A DNA stretch of 64,000 nt from positions 62,001 through 126,000 of the forward strand of contig OY718805.1 in assembly GCA_963070105.1 (NCBI GenBank), written 5' to 3'. Below the pieces are notes generated by a model. That model was not told the origin of the DNA. It saw only the letters and a program-made list of their open reading frames with translations, and made no database searches. The position numbers were made by a program, and so were the translations under genes. This DNA is from Litomosoides sigmodontis (taxonomy: Eukaryota; Nematoda; Chromadorea; Rhabditida; Onchocercidae). Positions 37,568 to 50,200 of the stretch are shown here, piece after piece. The number at the start of each line of letters is the position of its first letter. The first letter of the stretch is position 1.

Positions 37568-39602
37568 TCACAAGTATTCAATATTAACAATTTTGTCGTA
37601 CCGCTTGGTGACACTTCGGTTTCTCCCGTCCACATCTCTCTTTGTGAAACTCTGCACCAGCCTTTTGTCATTCCTCCAGAATGTCCGATGTAACTGAAAC
37701 TTGAACATTAACACTACTGTAACACACAGATCTCTCTCAGTCAAGTAAATATTTCTTCGAAAAGGGCGTTTGTCGCCGCGCAAGTTTCAGATGATCTCCG
37801 AGAATAGCTGGACTGAGCTAGTCGGAAATTACAAAGCTTTTGTACCTCTAGCGGCAAACTGCTAGCTGTATGTAAAAAGACAGAGCGATACGTCGGAGTA
37901 AATTGAACACTGTTCGCACGTATCTCACCCTCCTCTATCATTATTTGACCTGAAAACAGGCAGGACTGGACGTTGTGAAACTGGTAAGCGATAAAACTTC
38001 GTGTGCTGTATTGCAGGTGCAAAGTTAAGCTCCAAGGCCTAGTGCTTATTTCACTGTTTATTATAGCACGTTAAATTTTGTACGGTAAGATTCATCTTGG
38101 AATAAGTGAGCGTTGGGTAAGCCAAAAATATAAGAATATTTTAACATTAGCGAAATAATCTTGGAGGATTAGAACGCCGTTTTCTTACCGAGATTACTTG
38201 TTGTAATGAGTGCTACGAGTGGTTTGCCACCCGGATTCAGACCAACTGTAAGGAAACCGTAATGTATATGCTGGTCCGAAGTATCATCTCTGTTTATTGC
38301 TATCGATCTGAGAAGAAACGGATGCATGGATTTATGTAAATGGAAGCACTAGAAAGCAATTAAGAGTTGATCATAATTATTTCCTACTGACACCTAAATT
38401 TTGGTCAAAAAATTCAAGTTAACTAGGTTAAATGAGATGAAAGTGAGCTAATTATGAAGCGTAGTGTGATTTAACATACGTGAAATTGATACTAGGCTTG
38501 CCAAACACTAGTACATCGGCAACTGTAACAGCGAGAATTTCTGTATAGGATATCCCTTCGAAATCTGTCACGTAGTCGACAGTACGCGAACGTGTACCTG
38601 AATAAATCAAAGAGTATGCAAGTAATAACTCCGTCTGAAGTTTGAAAGCAGAAAGCATTCGTGAGCGTACAGTACATCTACTGTTGCAGGAAGAATTGAC
38701 GAGAATAAAGCGGGCAAAGCACACGTAGGCACAGAGCAACTGAACTGAATACTCGCTTGTTCGCTCTCGCTTATCACTTACCGTTTACTTCAGCTTTCCA
38801 AATGCCGATCATCCAGGCTAGTGGTAGTAAAATTGGAGCAAGCGGTCGTGTTGTCCTCACTGAAAGTTAATTCTGTTTGAGGGAAGTGGGAGGTTGATGA
38901 TGACGAGTCGCTGAAATATGCGCTACAACTCCTGCAACTCAGCGAATAAATACTTCGATGGGTAAGCGCGCGCTGCTCTCAGTCCCTTTTTGAAATGCGC
39001 AAGCAATGGTGGGTGGGGAAGAGGACGTGACGTGGGCAGCGAGTACATTGAGGATGAAGAGGAAGACAGAAAAATAAAGAAAGCTGAGCTGACCAATCGC
39101 GTTCGAATGAGAGCACTGTCCGCAGGATAACGCGCAATTGACATCAAAGAATGGCGTGTGATGTCGCATTTGTTCACACTGACCCTGCTGCTTCCATTGG
39201 TTGCAACTGCGGTAAATATCTTGACAAGGTCCTTAATCAATCACTATATGAACACAGTGTAACAACAAGTTTCGAATTTCACTCCGTGCAGGCTCACAGC
39301 TGACTGACGCCACTGCTTTCCTAATACGTCTCTGAGTAAATTTTTTAAAACCAACGATCGCAGTCTTTTCCCATCCATCCTGGCCGACAGATACACGAGT
39401 AATCGTTCCACTTATCAATGCATCGCGCACCGTTTTTGCAGCGTTGAAAGTTGCATTCATTTATCTCTGCAGAAAAAGCAAGTAACTCTCATAAGGTGGC
39501 TGCTCCTCGCATCATTAAATTGCGCCTTGTGATTACTGAACAAGACGTCACTAGTCCATCAACCATCCACACCCGAGCATAACTCAGCTTCACCTCCCTT
39601 CC

Positions 39603-39637
<35 letters not shown>

Positions 39638-42600
39638 GTTTGTATGTTGAGGTAGAAGAAAGAAGGAAGGGTTTTTAAAGTAGTAAAGTTACCGCGTTCA
39701 CAGTATCTACCAGAAGCGCCTGGCGGACATTCACAGCCCAGTTCACCGTCACTTTTTTCCACACAAGTGCCATTTATCCTACACAGATTAGGATCACATT
39801 TTCCTGCAATTGTTGCTCACAGCCCTTTCACAGAGATTGTCTAAATTAGGTGCACAGCATCGCACCGTCAGCGGTGCAAGTGAAAAGGCATCAAAATGAT
39901 TTTAATGTATGTATGTATCACTTTCAAACTGCTCTAATGCAGAGAACCGAAAATCACTGCAGTTTTTTAGATTGCGAAGCGGACATTTTTTAAACTTTGC
40001 AAAATATGACTCTCTTAAATTTAAACCATCCTAGCATGTCGAGGAAGAATGTGCCTCAAGTAAGAGATAATTTATGCTATATCTGTGAATGAATATGAAA
40101 GCGGATTAGAAAGGAAAAAGTCACGGAAATCAAGTAACTGCCCCGAGTTGTCCTGTTTAGCCCATAAATTCAAAATCACTTTCCTTCTTAAATTTCGGCC
40201 ATTCTACGTTTCCTAATGGATGAAATATTTGTTGTTGCTTAATAAAGGAAAAGGAAGAGGTAAAGGAGCTAGTTGTTTGTAGTTCACTTCTCACTTTTGC
40301 TGAATGGGATTGCTGTTGCGAGCAGTTAGTTGTTCGTCGAATTACACGCATGAAATAAGAAAGCATGAAAATAAATGGAAATAAAAAAGGCAAAAATTAA
40401 GAGATGAGAAAACGCACGTGTGCAGAATTTACCGGCGTAGTCCTTCCAGCATACGCAGTGATAAGAATCCTTCAAGCTGACACATTTTCCCCACACACAA
40501 CTGTGTCCGACACATTGATCCTTCGCTACAATGAATTGAAAATGAAGTGAAGTGAGATGTTTTCGCGCTGTTCAATAATTATTACTCATTTAGCGCCACT
40601 ATTCCCCCAGCTACACGCATGCGACGTAAATCTTGCAAGCGTTGCACATCAATAAGGGAGTGCTATCAAATAAGAGAAGAAGGGATGAATTCGAACTTTC
40701 ACATGATGAACCGCTCCATCCTTCTTTGCAAAGGCAAGTGAAGCCCAGTTCCGCGCTGCTGTTCGGATGACATCGTCCACCGTTTCCGCATGGATTCTCA
40801 ACACACTTATCTGAAACTGTCTCAGCTACTGCTTACTCCTTTCAAATTACCGTCTTCCCACAAATTGACCGGTAGTCGTCTAAATCACCTGCCAATTACA
40901 CGTAAGTGGGGGGCACGCAAACTTACCAATCATTCTCACCGACATCATCTTCACTTCCGACCCATTGCTCGGCCCATTGCTCAAGCTTCCCATAAAAATT
41001 TTCGGGAAGCGGCCGTCATAAACATGTTTAAGTTTATTCGGTTTTCCGGTGCGCAACTGCCATGTTTGCCATGTTAACGGCAATCCCGCTTGTGTAGAAC
41101 TTCCAGGTTTCAACGTTGGAATGCTCAACGCTCTATCGCTCACTTTTTCTTCAACTTCGTTTTCATGACGATAAGCCAAATCTCGCAGTGTTTCCGGAAC
41201 AAACCTTAAGAGCACGAACTTGAACCAAATTGAAGAATAGCTGTATGAGGTCATACAAGGGTCAGCTGAAGTTAGTTGATTCAATCAAACGTATTGTCTT
41301 GCATATTTAATTTCCATCAAAATGATGCTGAAAAACATCGTCGATAAGCCAAGTATGAAGAAAGCTAAGCCTTAGACTTAGCAAGCCATTGCTGTGCAGT
41401 TGAATTATTTTGATTGGAAATATGAAGTCAGCATTGTGAAATGTTAGAAGCAACGTTTAGTACGAGAGTGACGACAGTGTGAAGAAATGTGCGGCTTTTG
41501 CAAACGGTTTTTACCTTTGCATCACATGCTTCTCGTGGACTGCAGCATTTTGGGTGGTGCTGACCGTCGTCGTTCCGGTGGTTGTGAGGTTTTCACCTTT
41601 TTCCGTAACGAACAAAGGCTGCTTGTAATGAGTACTGGTCGGAAGCTCAACAGGTTTTTCCTTCATGGCTGTAAAAGTGGAAGTTAGGTGTGAAGATGTC
41701 CTCCGAGAAATCACCAATTAACTATTTGCGAAATGACATGCAAAGAGTGCGGGCAGTGCACGGTCCACTCTATTCCACTTATTATTGTTCTAACCGTCCT
41801 CTTCGAACATCTCTTTTCAAAAATTTGTAGTAGTTTGAAAGGCAAAAGCAAAACTTAGGTGAAATTATGTGTTTGATTTGAGTCGATGTGTAAAAGAGTA
41901 CAAGTAAAGTTGAGATTCTTTGCTCTCCAGGAAATAGGAATGATGAAGCCATTTTCCGGTCGCCACCTCTCCCAATAAATTTCATCTTCCTCAGCGATCG
42001 TCAACCTGACAGCACCACTTTTCTTTTATGATGTTTTGAATGAAAAGTTAGCAAGTGCAATTAAGCCTTTCATGAGCACATTTGAACATTATTCAATTTA
42101 GGTCGCTTTCCAACTAACTACATATGGTTGAAGTTGAAAGACTAATTTGTGCTTTTTCCTACGAGTTCGAGTCAGTCAACCTGCTCATTTGGCAGTTCGG
42201 CGCATTAGACAGACAGATTTGCATTTGCAAGAAAGGAATCTGAAAAGATTACATGAATTGGACGGCACCAATGTCTTTCTCGGTAGTCCACTGCAACTGC
42301 ACGATGAATTTTTGCGAATCATCAATATGCGTTACAGAATCTTGCCAACTTGAGCCACTTGGATCGCAATCTTGCATTCGAATCCCGAATGTTTCCCAGT
42401 TTTCATTTTTGATGAAACGACCGCCTTTCAAGGAACCAAGCAAGAATCCATTTTCGCTCGCCAGCCGCCCTTGCAGCAGTAGGCCACGAAAGTGGACGAA
42501 GCCAATGAGGCGAACTGCAATACAGAAATAATTATTGCTAAAGAGGTACCACAGCGCACACTTCCCCTGCATTGAGCTCAACGTCAACTTCACTGCCTTT

Positions 42601-42853
42601 GAGCTCTAAATTAAATTCGCTTAGCAAATTATTACTTACTAGTATAAACCTTCCCCGGCTCGTAGTAGCGTGTTTCATATCCTTTCGCATCCATAAAGCG
42701 AAATTCAAAAGGTGGCGATGTCTCCTGCGGCTTTCCGTGTATCGCTCGATTCATGCGCATCGAGTGACGCATCATGCAATGAAAACCGCTGAACTCAGTA
42801 AGGGCCGCTTGAAGGGAGCTCCAAAGAGCTGTGGTGATTAGAACGAATAGCAT
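37568..42853 (-). CDS. Reeler / 4x EGF / ShKT single-pass membrane protein (MAB-7-like plan)
   Basis: Sixteen exons, all phases consistent, total 2,082 bases (693 residues): 42853-42640, 42514-42253, 42005-41902, 41668-41515, 41240-40927, 40810-40712, 40525-40433, 39803-39693, 39466-39352, 39299-39267, 39206-39094, 38859-38782, 38597-38493, 38245-38189, 37949-37846, 37693-37568. Order: signal peptide MLFVLITTALWSSLQAA; Reeler domain (about 20-190: YEPGKVYT, FRGLLLQGRL, VTHIDDSQKF, LQW); Thr-rich linker; about 105 residues of unknown type; four EGF modules on phase 1-1 exons (e.g. CVENPCGNGGRC, INECNFQRCKNGARC); an ShKT motif (CNQWKQQGQC ... CALSCGQC); a hydrophobic segment APILLPLAWMIGIW; and a tail of about 130 residues without Cys. 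The architecture recalls C. elegans MAB-7 (EGF, ShKT, long tail; male ray shape); orthology is inference. The five exons after ShKT could instead be a separate small gene. The start follows acceptor tttatttttag by six bases. Confidence 0.8.
39605..39633. repeat. (TC)n microsatellite in an intron
   Basis: A run of about 14 CT units between the third and fourth EGF exons of the Reeler gene. Confidence 0.95.
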
Positions 42854-43500
42854 TGCACCCTAAAAATAAACAGAAATTTGCATGCATGCATGCATAAGGA
42901 GGAAGTTTGGGTTGGGAGCGATCGACATCGTTGAACTGTTTTATGGGGCAAATCGCATCTCACATCACACTCCTCAACAGTTTCATGTGAAGCGACCGGC
43001 ATTCCGCCGCAATTCATTGCTTTTTCCCGGCTGTATTTTCAGGTTGGCTCAGCAGCAGCATCCAGCGTGCAAAACGGACTGCACGCAGGCAGCATTGTGC
43101 GCTATCTGCCCCTCTTCACCTTACACGCATCGCCCGGCAATTAAGGCTGCTACGGACGGAATTGCGCAGCATCGAACTGTCCAGAATATAGATTAATTTT
43201 CTGCTTATCAAGTCATCGCAACGAGATTAGCTGGATAGTAGAGGGTGCTATTTTATACGCTGAACCTGAACCCACAGAACATCCCCAGCCTTCTCTGAAG
43301 ATTCCGGCAAGAAAGGGAGAGCGGCGAGCCGACGAATAATGAAGAAAAGAGAACGATGAGCAAGTGATTCAGCTGTTCGGTGAACGCTTTCTCGGAAACG
43401 ACGGAAAAGGATGGACGGAGTGAGAGCTGCGCTTACCTGCAGATGCGCACGTGCAAGAAGCACACGTGTAACAAAGCGGCACCATCTCAGCTTTCTCCTA
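42854..43500 (-). promoter_or_regulatory. 5' leader and possible untranslated first exon of the Reeler gene
   Basis: An acceptor (gtttatttttag) ends at 42860, six bases before the ATG. A strong donor gtaagc follows an exon-like segment ending at 43437 on the same strand. An untranslated exon there would be joined to 42859. That segment holds an ATG whose frame would overlap the main start out of frame. A trans-spliced leader at 42859 is an equally good reading. Confidence 0.35.
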
Positions 43501-46500
43501 TTTAGATGATATGGGTGGAACGGAAGCAGCGGAAGCCATAATCATTGCTACAGAGTGACGTGAATGTGAAATTGACAACAGTGTGTATCAGTTGTTGTTG
43601 CGTCGCATGTTGATTCGTTTAAAGGTGAGACTGGATAGATAGACTATTGCAATGCAAGTAAACAAAAGAAAGTCATGTCAGACAGGGTCAAATTGGGTCG
43701 AATCAGGTCAGATTATCGGAGGGTTACGTCATCGGAAATACGTCGGGTAGAGGAAAAAACCATTTTGAGATTTAAAATATACCTTTGAGAAACTCCAAAT
43801 TTGCTTAACAAAATCAGTTTTCTCTTCTAGCTTGAAATGAGGCAAACTAATTCTGCCTTTTCAAAAAAAAAAAAGAAAACGATCGAAAAGACCGTGAAGG
43901 AAAGTGCTTGGAAGTGAAAATTTGATTCGTATCTCATCAATAAGGCCTGCGCTGTCTGAAAACAAGGTATTGCGAATGAAATAAAAGAGACAGAAGACGT
44001 GCGTGTGCGTGAGTTAATGAAGCATCTTTAATTAGTGACGGCAATTTCGCTTTTTCACACCGCTCATCTCCACCCCACTCTCGTTCCTCTTTCTCCCGCT
44101 CCAGAGGTGCGGGAGTAGCAGCTTTATCTTCCTTACCCAGTTCACTATTGGATGAGAACTGGAGAACGAGCTGCTGGCCGGCAGTGCGCGAAGAGTTGCA
44201 GCCGTCCGTCCTTTGCTAAGTACACGTGAAGCATTCAGTGATGGTAATTGGATTGATAGGCAGTGCTCAACTGCGTCTTGCTACAGCTGCAGCACGACAT
44301 GATGTGGTGCGGAATTGTGAGGTAGAAGCGGAAGCGGAAAAATCCTCGTTCTCGATCAGACTTTTGCAGTGGGAATGAGCGGAGGAAAGCGAGAGACCGT
44401 GACGATGAAAAAGATTTTGCGCAAATCTCTTTGACATTGGTATCAGTATATTCTGAGTGCGCTTCCTTGAAGCTTATCAGGGACGACTTGTCAGTTGTCC
44501 ACTTCTGCATCTAAGCATCACTACTGCCCGTCGAAGGGTCATCTTCTTCCAAGGGGAGGGGAAACGTTGTGGTAAGTGAATGAGAATGAGGCATCATCAA
44601 AAGGAAAAAGTAGTGGATTTGTGAGGCTTCATCGGACCTTTCATCATTAATTCATTGCTTGCCGCAGTCAAGTTGAGCCTCAAAGAACTACTCTATGTCG
44701 TGCGACTCTCCGCCTGCTAAGTTTGCCTTGGCGGGACAAATGCAATTGCAACAATTAATTAATAATTTTGGGCAAACTAGTTAGGAACACACTCTGCACT
44801 TTCCAAGGATGTTACTTCAGTTGCAAGGCACTTGCCGCGGACGGAACATCGCAGCTCAGAAATGTGCCTGCGTCTACTAAGTTAGTGCTAACAGCCACAG
44901 CAATAAAGCACAAAAGGAAGAGGAGCGGAGGGAGACTGGTGAAGGTCCACGGAAGGATTGTTAGTTAACTGGTTAACAACAGTGGTTGTGTGACTGACTG
45001 CTGATTGTCCACTGCTGCTCATCTCTTTTATAAGGCAGGAAAGTTTTCGTTGTCCCACTCCGATCATAGCCGGAAGAAGAAGCATCGCTACGAGAAGCGC
45101 TTTTGTTAAAGGAGGGAGCCGCGAGAAGTGGTATATTAACCGGTTCAGAGAGAAATGACTACTGAAAAGGAAAGCAAGCTACTGAAATGCTAATTCTGGC
45201 AAAAGGGAAAGGGAGCGGCGGCGACTGAATTGATTTCGAATCAACCAACTTGTTTGATTCACTATGAGAGGGAGAGAGGAGCAAAGGAAGGAGAAATTCA
45301 GGTCATTGCAACTGCTACTCCCATTACAAGGAAAAAACCTAAAAAGAAGTAAGGCCCGATTGATCGAACAGATTGGATCGAGACAGATTCGACCATGAGC
45401 CATTTCGGCGGAGAAAGCGGGAAGAAGCTTTCCTGATGCTACCTACATCCACATCCTCATCACCACAATGACTATTGCCACCACCGGCTAACAGATCTCT
45501 GACCATAGGCCTCCCGTTTGTACACTGCACTGCACATGGGGGCAACAGCAGAAGTTTGTGTTACAAAACCTGATACACCACCGGCACTTCGTATATACCC
45601 ACAGGGCAAATTTTGTGTAGTAGTAAAACTGCGCGCATATTGAGAGTTTCATCCGTGTACGCTGCAAATTTTCAAAGTGAGCATGCATGCATGCATATTC
45701 AGAAGCGCAGCTGGTGACTTTAGCTATCCGCCTTTTTAAATCAGAACGTGAAGATTGGCGGCGACACTGTCTGAAGTGCATGTTGCATATCACCTCTCCT
45801 TCCGTGATTAAGATGAATAAAAGAAGCGCTTGCGATATGCCATTACATTTTCTCTTTTCTTCTGCCGTTGTTATTGACTTCTTAAAAACACGTATTTTTA
45901 ATTTGTCGAAAAATTTCGATTGTTTGTTTGGCAAAAAGAGCGAACGAACAGGTTGCTCTCTCTCTCAATGAGGAGATGGATAAAGCGGCAGTGACCTTCA
46001 CAGCAAAAGCATCTGCTCCTTTTCATCTTCAATTAGGTGACCTGATTTTTCAAACGGATCAACCGACAATGTTTGATGCGGCTAAAAAGGTGTGACCGGG
46101 ACATTCACCATCTTTCTGGGTCAACTTTTGCCATAATAAAGGCATATAGGAAATCGCTGCTACTCATACTTCTTCTTTTCCGTCTGCTGATGTGACCCAC
46201 TATGGTCAACTAGATTCAGCTGCGCTCTAAGGCTCTAGCTTAAATTCACTTCAGTGCCGTCTATTCTTGACATGACATCCTTTTTGGAGACCAGATTGAT
46301 ATTCGTTTTCTCGCTCCACAGCCAGTTCGCAATTTGAAATGCGTACAACTGTCGCCCTTTGAATTTATTGTTTCTAAAGAAACGTTGTAAAATTGGTGAT
46401 AAACCGAAATTCTAAATGCAAAATCTCGCCTTTCGCTGGAAACAAGATCCACATGTTGCCTCTTTCATCTGCTCTAGAGGAGTGGGATTTTATTATTTGC

Positions 46501-47004
46501 TTGCCACATTCAACTTACAAACTGAATAACACGAGGAAATTTCCCCTCGTTCATCACTGTTGCTTGCAGAAGTCAACAATGCTGCAATTTTTAAAGGTTA
46601 CTATTTACTTCCCTTTCTTCCTTGTGCACACCTTTTGAAATAAGCTAGCAAAGGCCTAACAATTAGCAAATCACGCCACGCAGTTGTTAATTTAACCGAC
46701 ACTTTTCACACTGTGCCGAATCCTCGAAAGGAATCTGTGGCAGAGAGAGAGAGAGAGAGAGATGGTGGCTATCTTGGCGGAGATGGGCCTCTGAATATCA
46801 GCCCGCTGTAAGGCTTTTCCCAACATCACAACAACATCTTGCTCCTTTTGCCTCCTTCGCAGACGAGGACAACTTGCTCTTCTGATTAATGAAGTACAGG
46901 AGGAGACGAGATTAACAATTTATGAGAGGTAATAGCAAAAAAACTATAAATTATAGTGAACTATCAAAGCATGAATGGTTACGGACAGAAGAGTAATTTT
47001 TTTC
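43501..47004. other. Long intergenic region, no gene supported
   Basis: I checked both strands for splice-bounded exons. Isolated exon-like pieces occur on the minus strand near 43900-43960 and 45600-45663, but none joins a neighbour or resembles a family. A 148-codon minus-strand frame at 45488-45934 has a random composition. A (GA)n run lies at 46742-46762, and GCATGCATGCAT tracts occur near 42878 and 45680. Confidence 0.4.
46742..46762. repeat. (GA)n microsatellite
   Basis: A pure GA run of about 10 units. Confidence 0.93.
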
Positions 47005-47067
47005 AATTTCATCATTTAAATTAGTTCTTCTGTTACGGACAGAAGGGCCAATTTAAATTATGAAATT
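46979..47067. repeat. Long imperfect hairpin with a duplicated 13-mer
   Basis: The arms 47005-47033 and 47038-47067 are near-complementary: AATTTCAT...ATTTAAAT...CTTCTGT against ACAGAAG...ATTTAAAT...ATGAAATT, around a loop of about 4 bases. The word TTACGGACAGAAG occurs at 46979-46991 and again at 47033-47045, across the loop. This looks like a small foldback or MITE-like element just past the stop codon of the next gene. Confidence 0.65.
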
Positions 47068-47207
47068 AAAATGTTACAGGAAAAGAAAATACAGGGAAAT
47101 TGACGTGGCAATCTTGTGCGACATTAACTTTCAGGCACTTTAGTTCACAGTTTTTGCTTCCAGTGGAACTAATCCTCCTCAGCAGCTCTGCGAATATTTG
47201 AACGCAA

Positions 47208-50200
47208 TCAAAATGCTTGATAGTTGTTATAATCTGCATAAGTTGAAAGCAGAGAACGATGTTCGTCGGATTTTGAGGCCTCACTTGTTGGCCTTCTTCC
47301 ATACTGCAATATGAAATGTCGCAGGATTAAGATGAATTTAATTTAGTGCAGTGCTGGAATTTGCTGAGCAGAATCATGATAAGTTATATTGTGAAGGAAG
47401 AAATTGAGTAAATGTAAATGAGGAGTAAGATCTATGAGCTGCAGGTCAGTGAGCAAGAAGGCAGGGGTTATGTTGAAGCCGATAGCACCAGATAGCAACC
47501 CTGCCCATTTACTGCATTTCAAAACTAAACCATTCCATGGAAGATAATATTTGCTTAAGAGGGAAAAGCCAAATAGCATTGACTTACCGGCTCAAAGTCA
47601 CACCGGATGAGTAAGCTGAAGAGGAATGACGTCGCAAGGAAAATGCAAAGGAGCTGAAATTTGTACGAGTAGTTATTCTTTCAGGAAATCATAAGAAGTG
47701 CAGCATTCTTGAAAATCATGATCCAAATTTAACTGTTACCGCGTTAACTAGAAAGACAGCTTACTGCTAGGAAGACATATGATGTGGACGAACTGTCGCC
47801 TTCCGCCTGGTAAGTGGTACAATATGTAGAAAGAGGAACACAGACAGCGGCGCAAATAGTCATCATCAGATCATACACATAAAGCTGAAATTTTTAGCGC
47901 AATTAAGGTAAACAGCTATGACATAGCATTTTTAGGAGATGCTTAGATTTAGTTTGGAAAATGTGAGAAAATGATAATTACATCGTTAAAGCATCTGAGC
48001 TGAACTTCTTCTTCATTATACCTCAAAAACCCTGCAGAGGTACTATTCATCATAAGCTAGCGGTCCAATGGGAACTTTACTACAGAATGCCTGATTGATT
48101 TCATCGTGAAGCTGTAGGATTGCAGAGTGAGTGAGTGACGAATTGGATTTGAAACTAAGCAAAGTTTCCAATTTTCATCATCTCCAGGGGAGAGAGCCAG
48201 CAAGAAGTAACGAAGGTACGATCTAACAACGTAGTGGTGAGAAGAGGAGGGAAGTGAAGAGTTGAACGGTTGAATTCGGTAGCAGAAAAAGAGTGGCCGC
48301 GGAGTGGCTACTTCCTCTGAAGAAGGCTAAAGTGGAGTTCGTCGGCACCCAGTTACATTGGCTGCGTAATTTTTTTAATCTCACATAATTCATTTCCTTG
48401 ACCAGCAGTGAAGGGAAGTAGTAATAGGCGCAATGTGAAAAGATGCTGCCGCTGAGAGTTGCCAGAGCAATGAGCCACAGTAGTCGGTTCGTTGGGACAG
48501 AATGCGCTGAAGCTAGCGAAAGTAATATAAGTACCGCCAATCCCTGAAATGGTCATTAATATAGCTGGGAAGATTAGCGGACCTAAAGGGGACCTAGAAG
48601 GAATGAGCAGCCTTGGAAGCAAAATTGCGCACAAGTCGCCCTCCCTTCACCACTTCATTTTCATTTTTGCTTTTTCAAAATCTCTTACACTGCCTTTATC
48701 CCTTTCTTCCTATAATTCAGGTATTGGCAAAGTTTGCACAATGACTGTTCAGCGTGGCACTCTTGTGAAAGGCGCAGCACTGGTAGCTGGAACACGCTGG
48801 GCCAGGGTTTCCACTCAACTTTGTTTCACGCAAAGAAGCGTGATATTTCTCTTCATATCGCCTGAACACCTTTGCTTTGCTTTAAGCTTAACTGATTCTT
48901 TTTCATCAATCAGTTTCCCTCTCTATCGCTCTCCTTTCCTTTCCAGCAAAATAAAATCAATTCGTGAAACAAACCATTTGTAGAAACCTGGAATAACGGA
49001 TCATCTTCAATGAATGCCTTTCTTCTGATGCCATAAAAGAGCAGTATTCTGAAGCCATTTCTGAAAGTTACTTCTCCTTACCATTCAAAGCCTCTCCAAG
49101 CAATCCCCTTCTACGTCTAAATGTTTTATCTTTCGAGTTTCCTTTATCATGTGCCGAACTTTTCTTTCCGTAACTTTCTTCAACTCAATTTTACAGTTGA
49201 CCCATCCGGAAAGTGAAAATAAGGATTGCCTTGCAAGAACGAGCTTTCGGAAGTTCTTAATTGTCAGAGCTTTTGCTGTTGTTGTGACTTCACAGGAGCG
49301 ACGAATAACATGACGATTAACTCCTCCTGAATCAAAATTAAGTGCGTCACAACAACAAGGACGGATGACGTCTGCATCCCGTACAAGCCGAACCTTTTGC
49401 ACCACTTGCACTGAGCGCAGATTACAGTTTATTTATCATATTTCTCCAACAGCAGAAGGAGTGAAAGGATGGATTAATGGATTCTGTGTCTTATGTCTTA
49501 ACTCGCAGCATCCGTTATGAAAAAGGAAGAGCTGTGATTCGAAACACTGGTGCTGGATATCAGGAAGAAACTTATGGTAGATAAAATTTAATCGAAATAA
49601 ATAGAATGGAGGAGCAAAAATCGATTAAGCGAAATGAGTAAGTAAAATCTTGGACGAAAGACTAATAAACATTGATGATGAGCAGAGAAGGAGTTGATGT
49701 TAACACTTTCTTATCAGTAAATTGCTGATGGACCCACGACAAACGCCCCTGTCGTGTCCTCCCAATTATTTAAACACTAGGGCCGGGAAACTGTTGAGCC
49801 ACTGTCCGCTGAATCAGCTGCTGAATCATCAGAGTAACGAATTGCAAACTACACAATTAGCAAATTGTGCTAATTCAGAACGAAAAAAATAGCAATTAGC
49901 CATTGGTCAGCCAATGAATCCAGTCTCCTCAGCGGTTTCTCTTAGTACTTAGATGTGAGTGAGTATTGAGTGTGAATCGTCTATTGTCAAATTTGCTGGC
50001 TCTAATTTTTGCGCATTTATTTTAAGGCAGATTAATTGACCGACTTCTAAACCCTTTTTTCCTCTACTGTTGAAACAATGAATCTTCGCTCCGTAAATCA
50101 TTTTATTGGCGGTCGTGAATCAGTTCTTTCTTTAGAACACTCATCCTTCTTTCCCGTCACATACATAGGAAGTAAGCAAGTGCTCATAATGCTTTAGCAC

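Noticed and set aside
45488..45934. 148-codon minus-strand frame
   Set aside because: Scattered Cys, no domain, and an equally open frame on the other strand. Length alone is not enough here.
47340..47535. C-terminal exon of the multi-pass gene after acceptor gaaatgcag (frame KWAGLLSGAIGFNITPAF)
   Set aside because: Its phase does not fit the preceding exon ending at 47588, whereas 47303-47208 fits and gives a natural hydrophilic tail.
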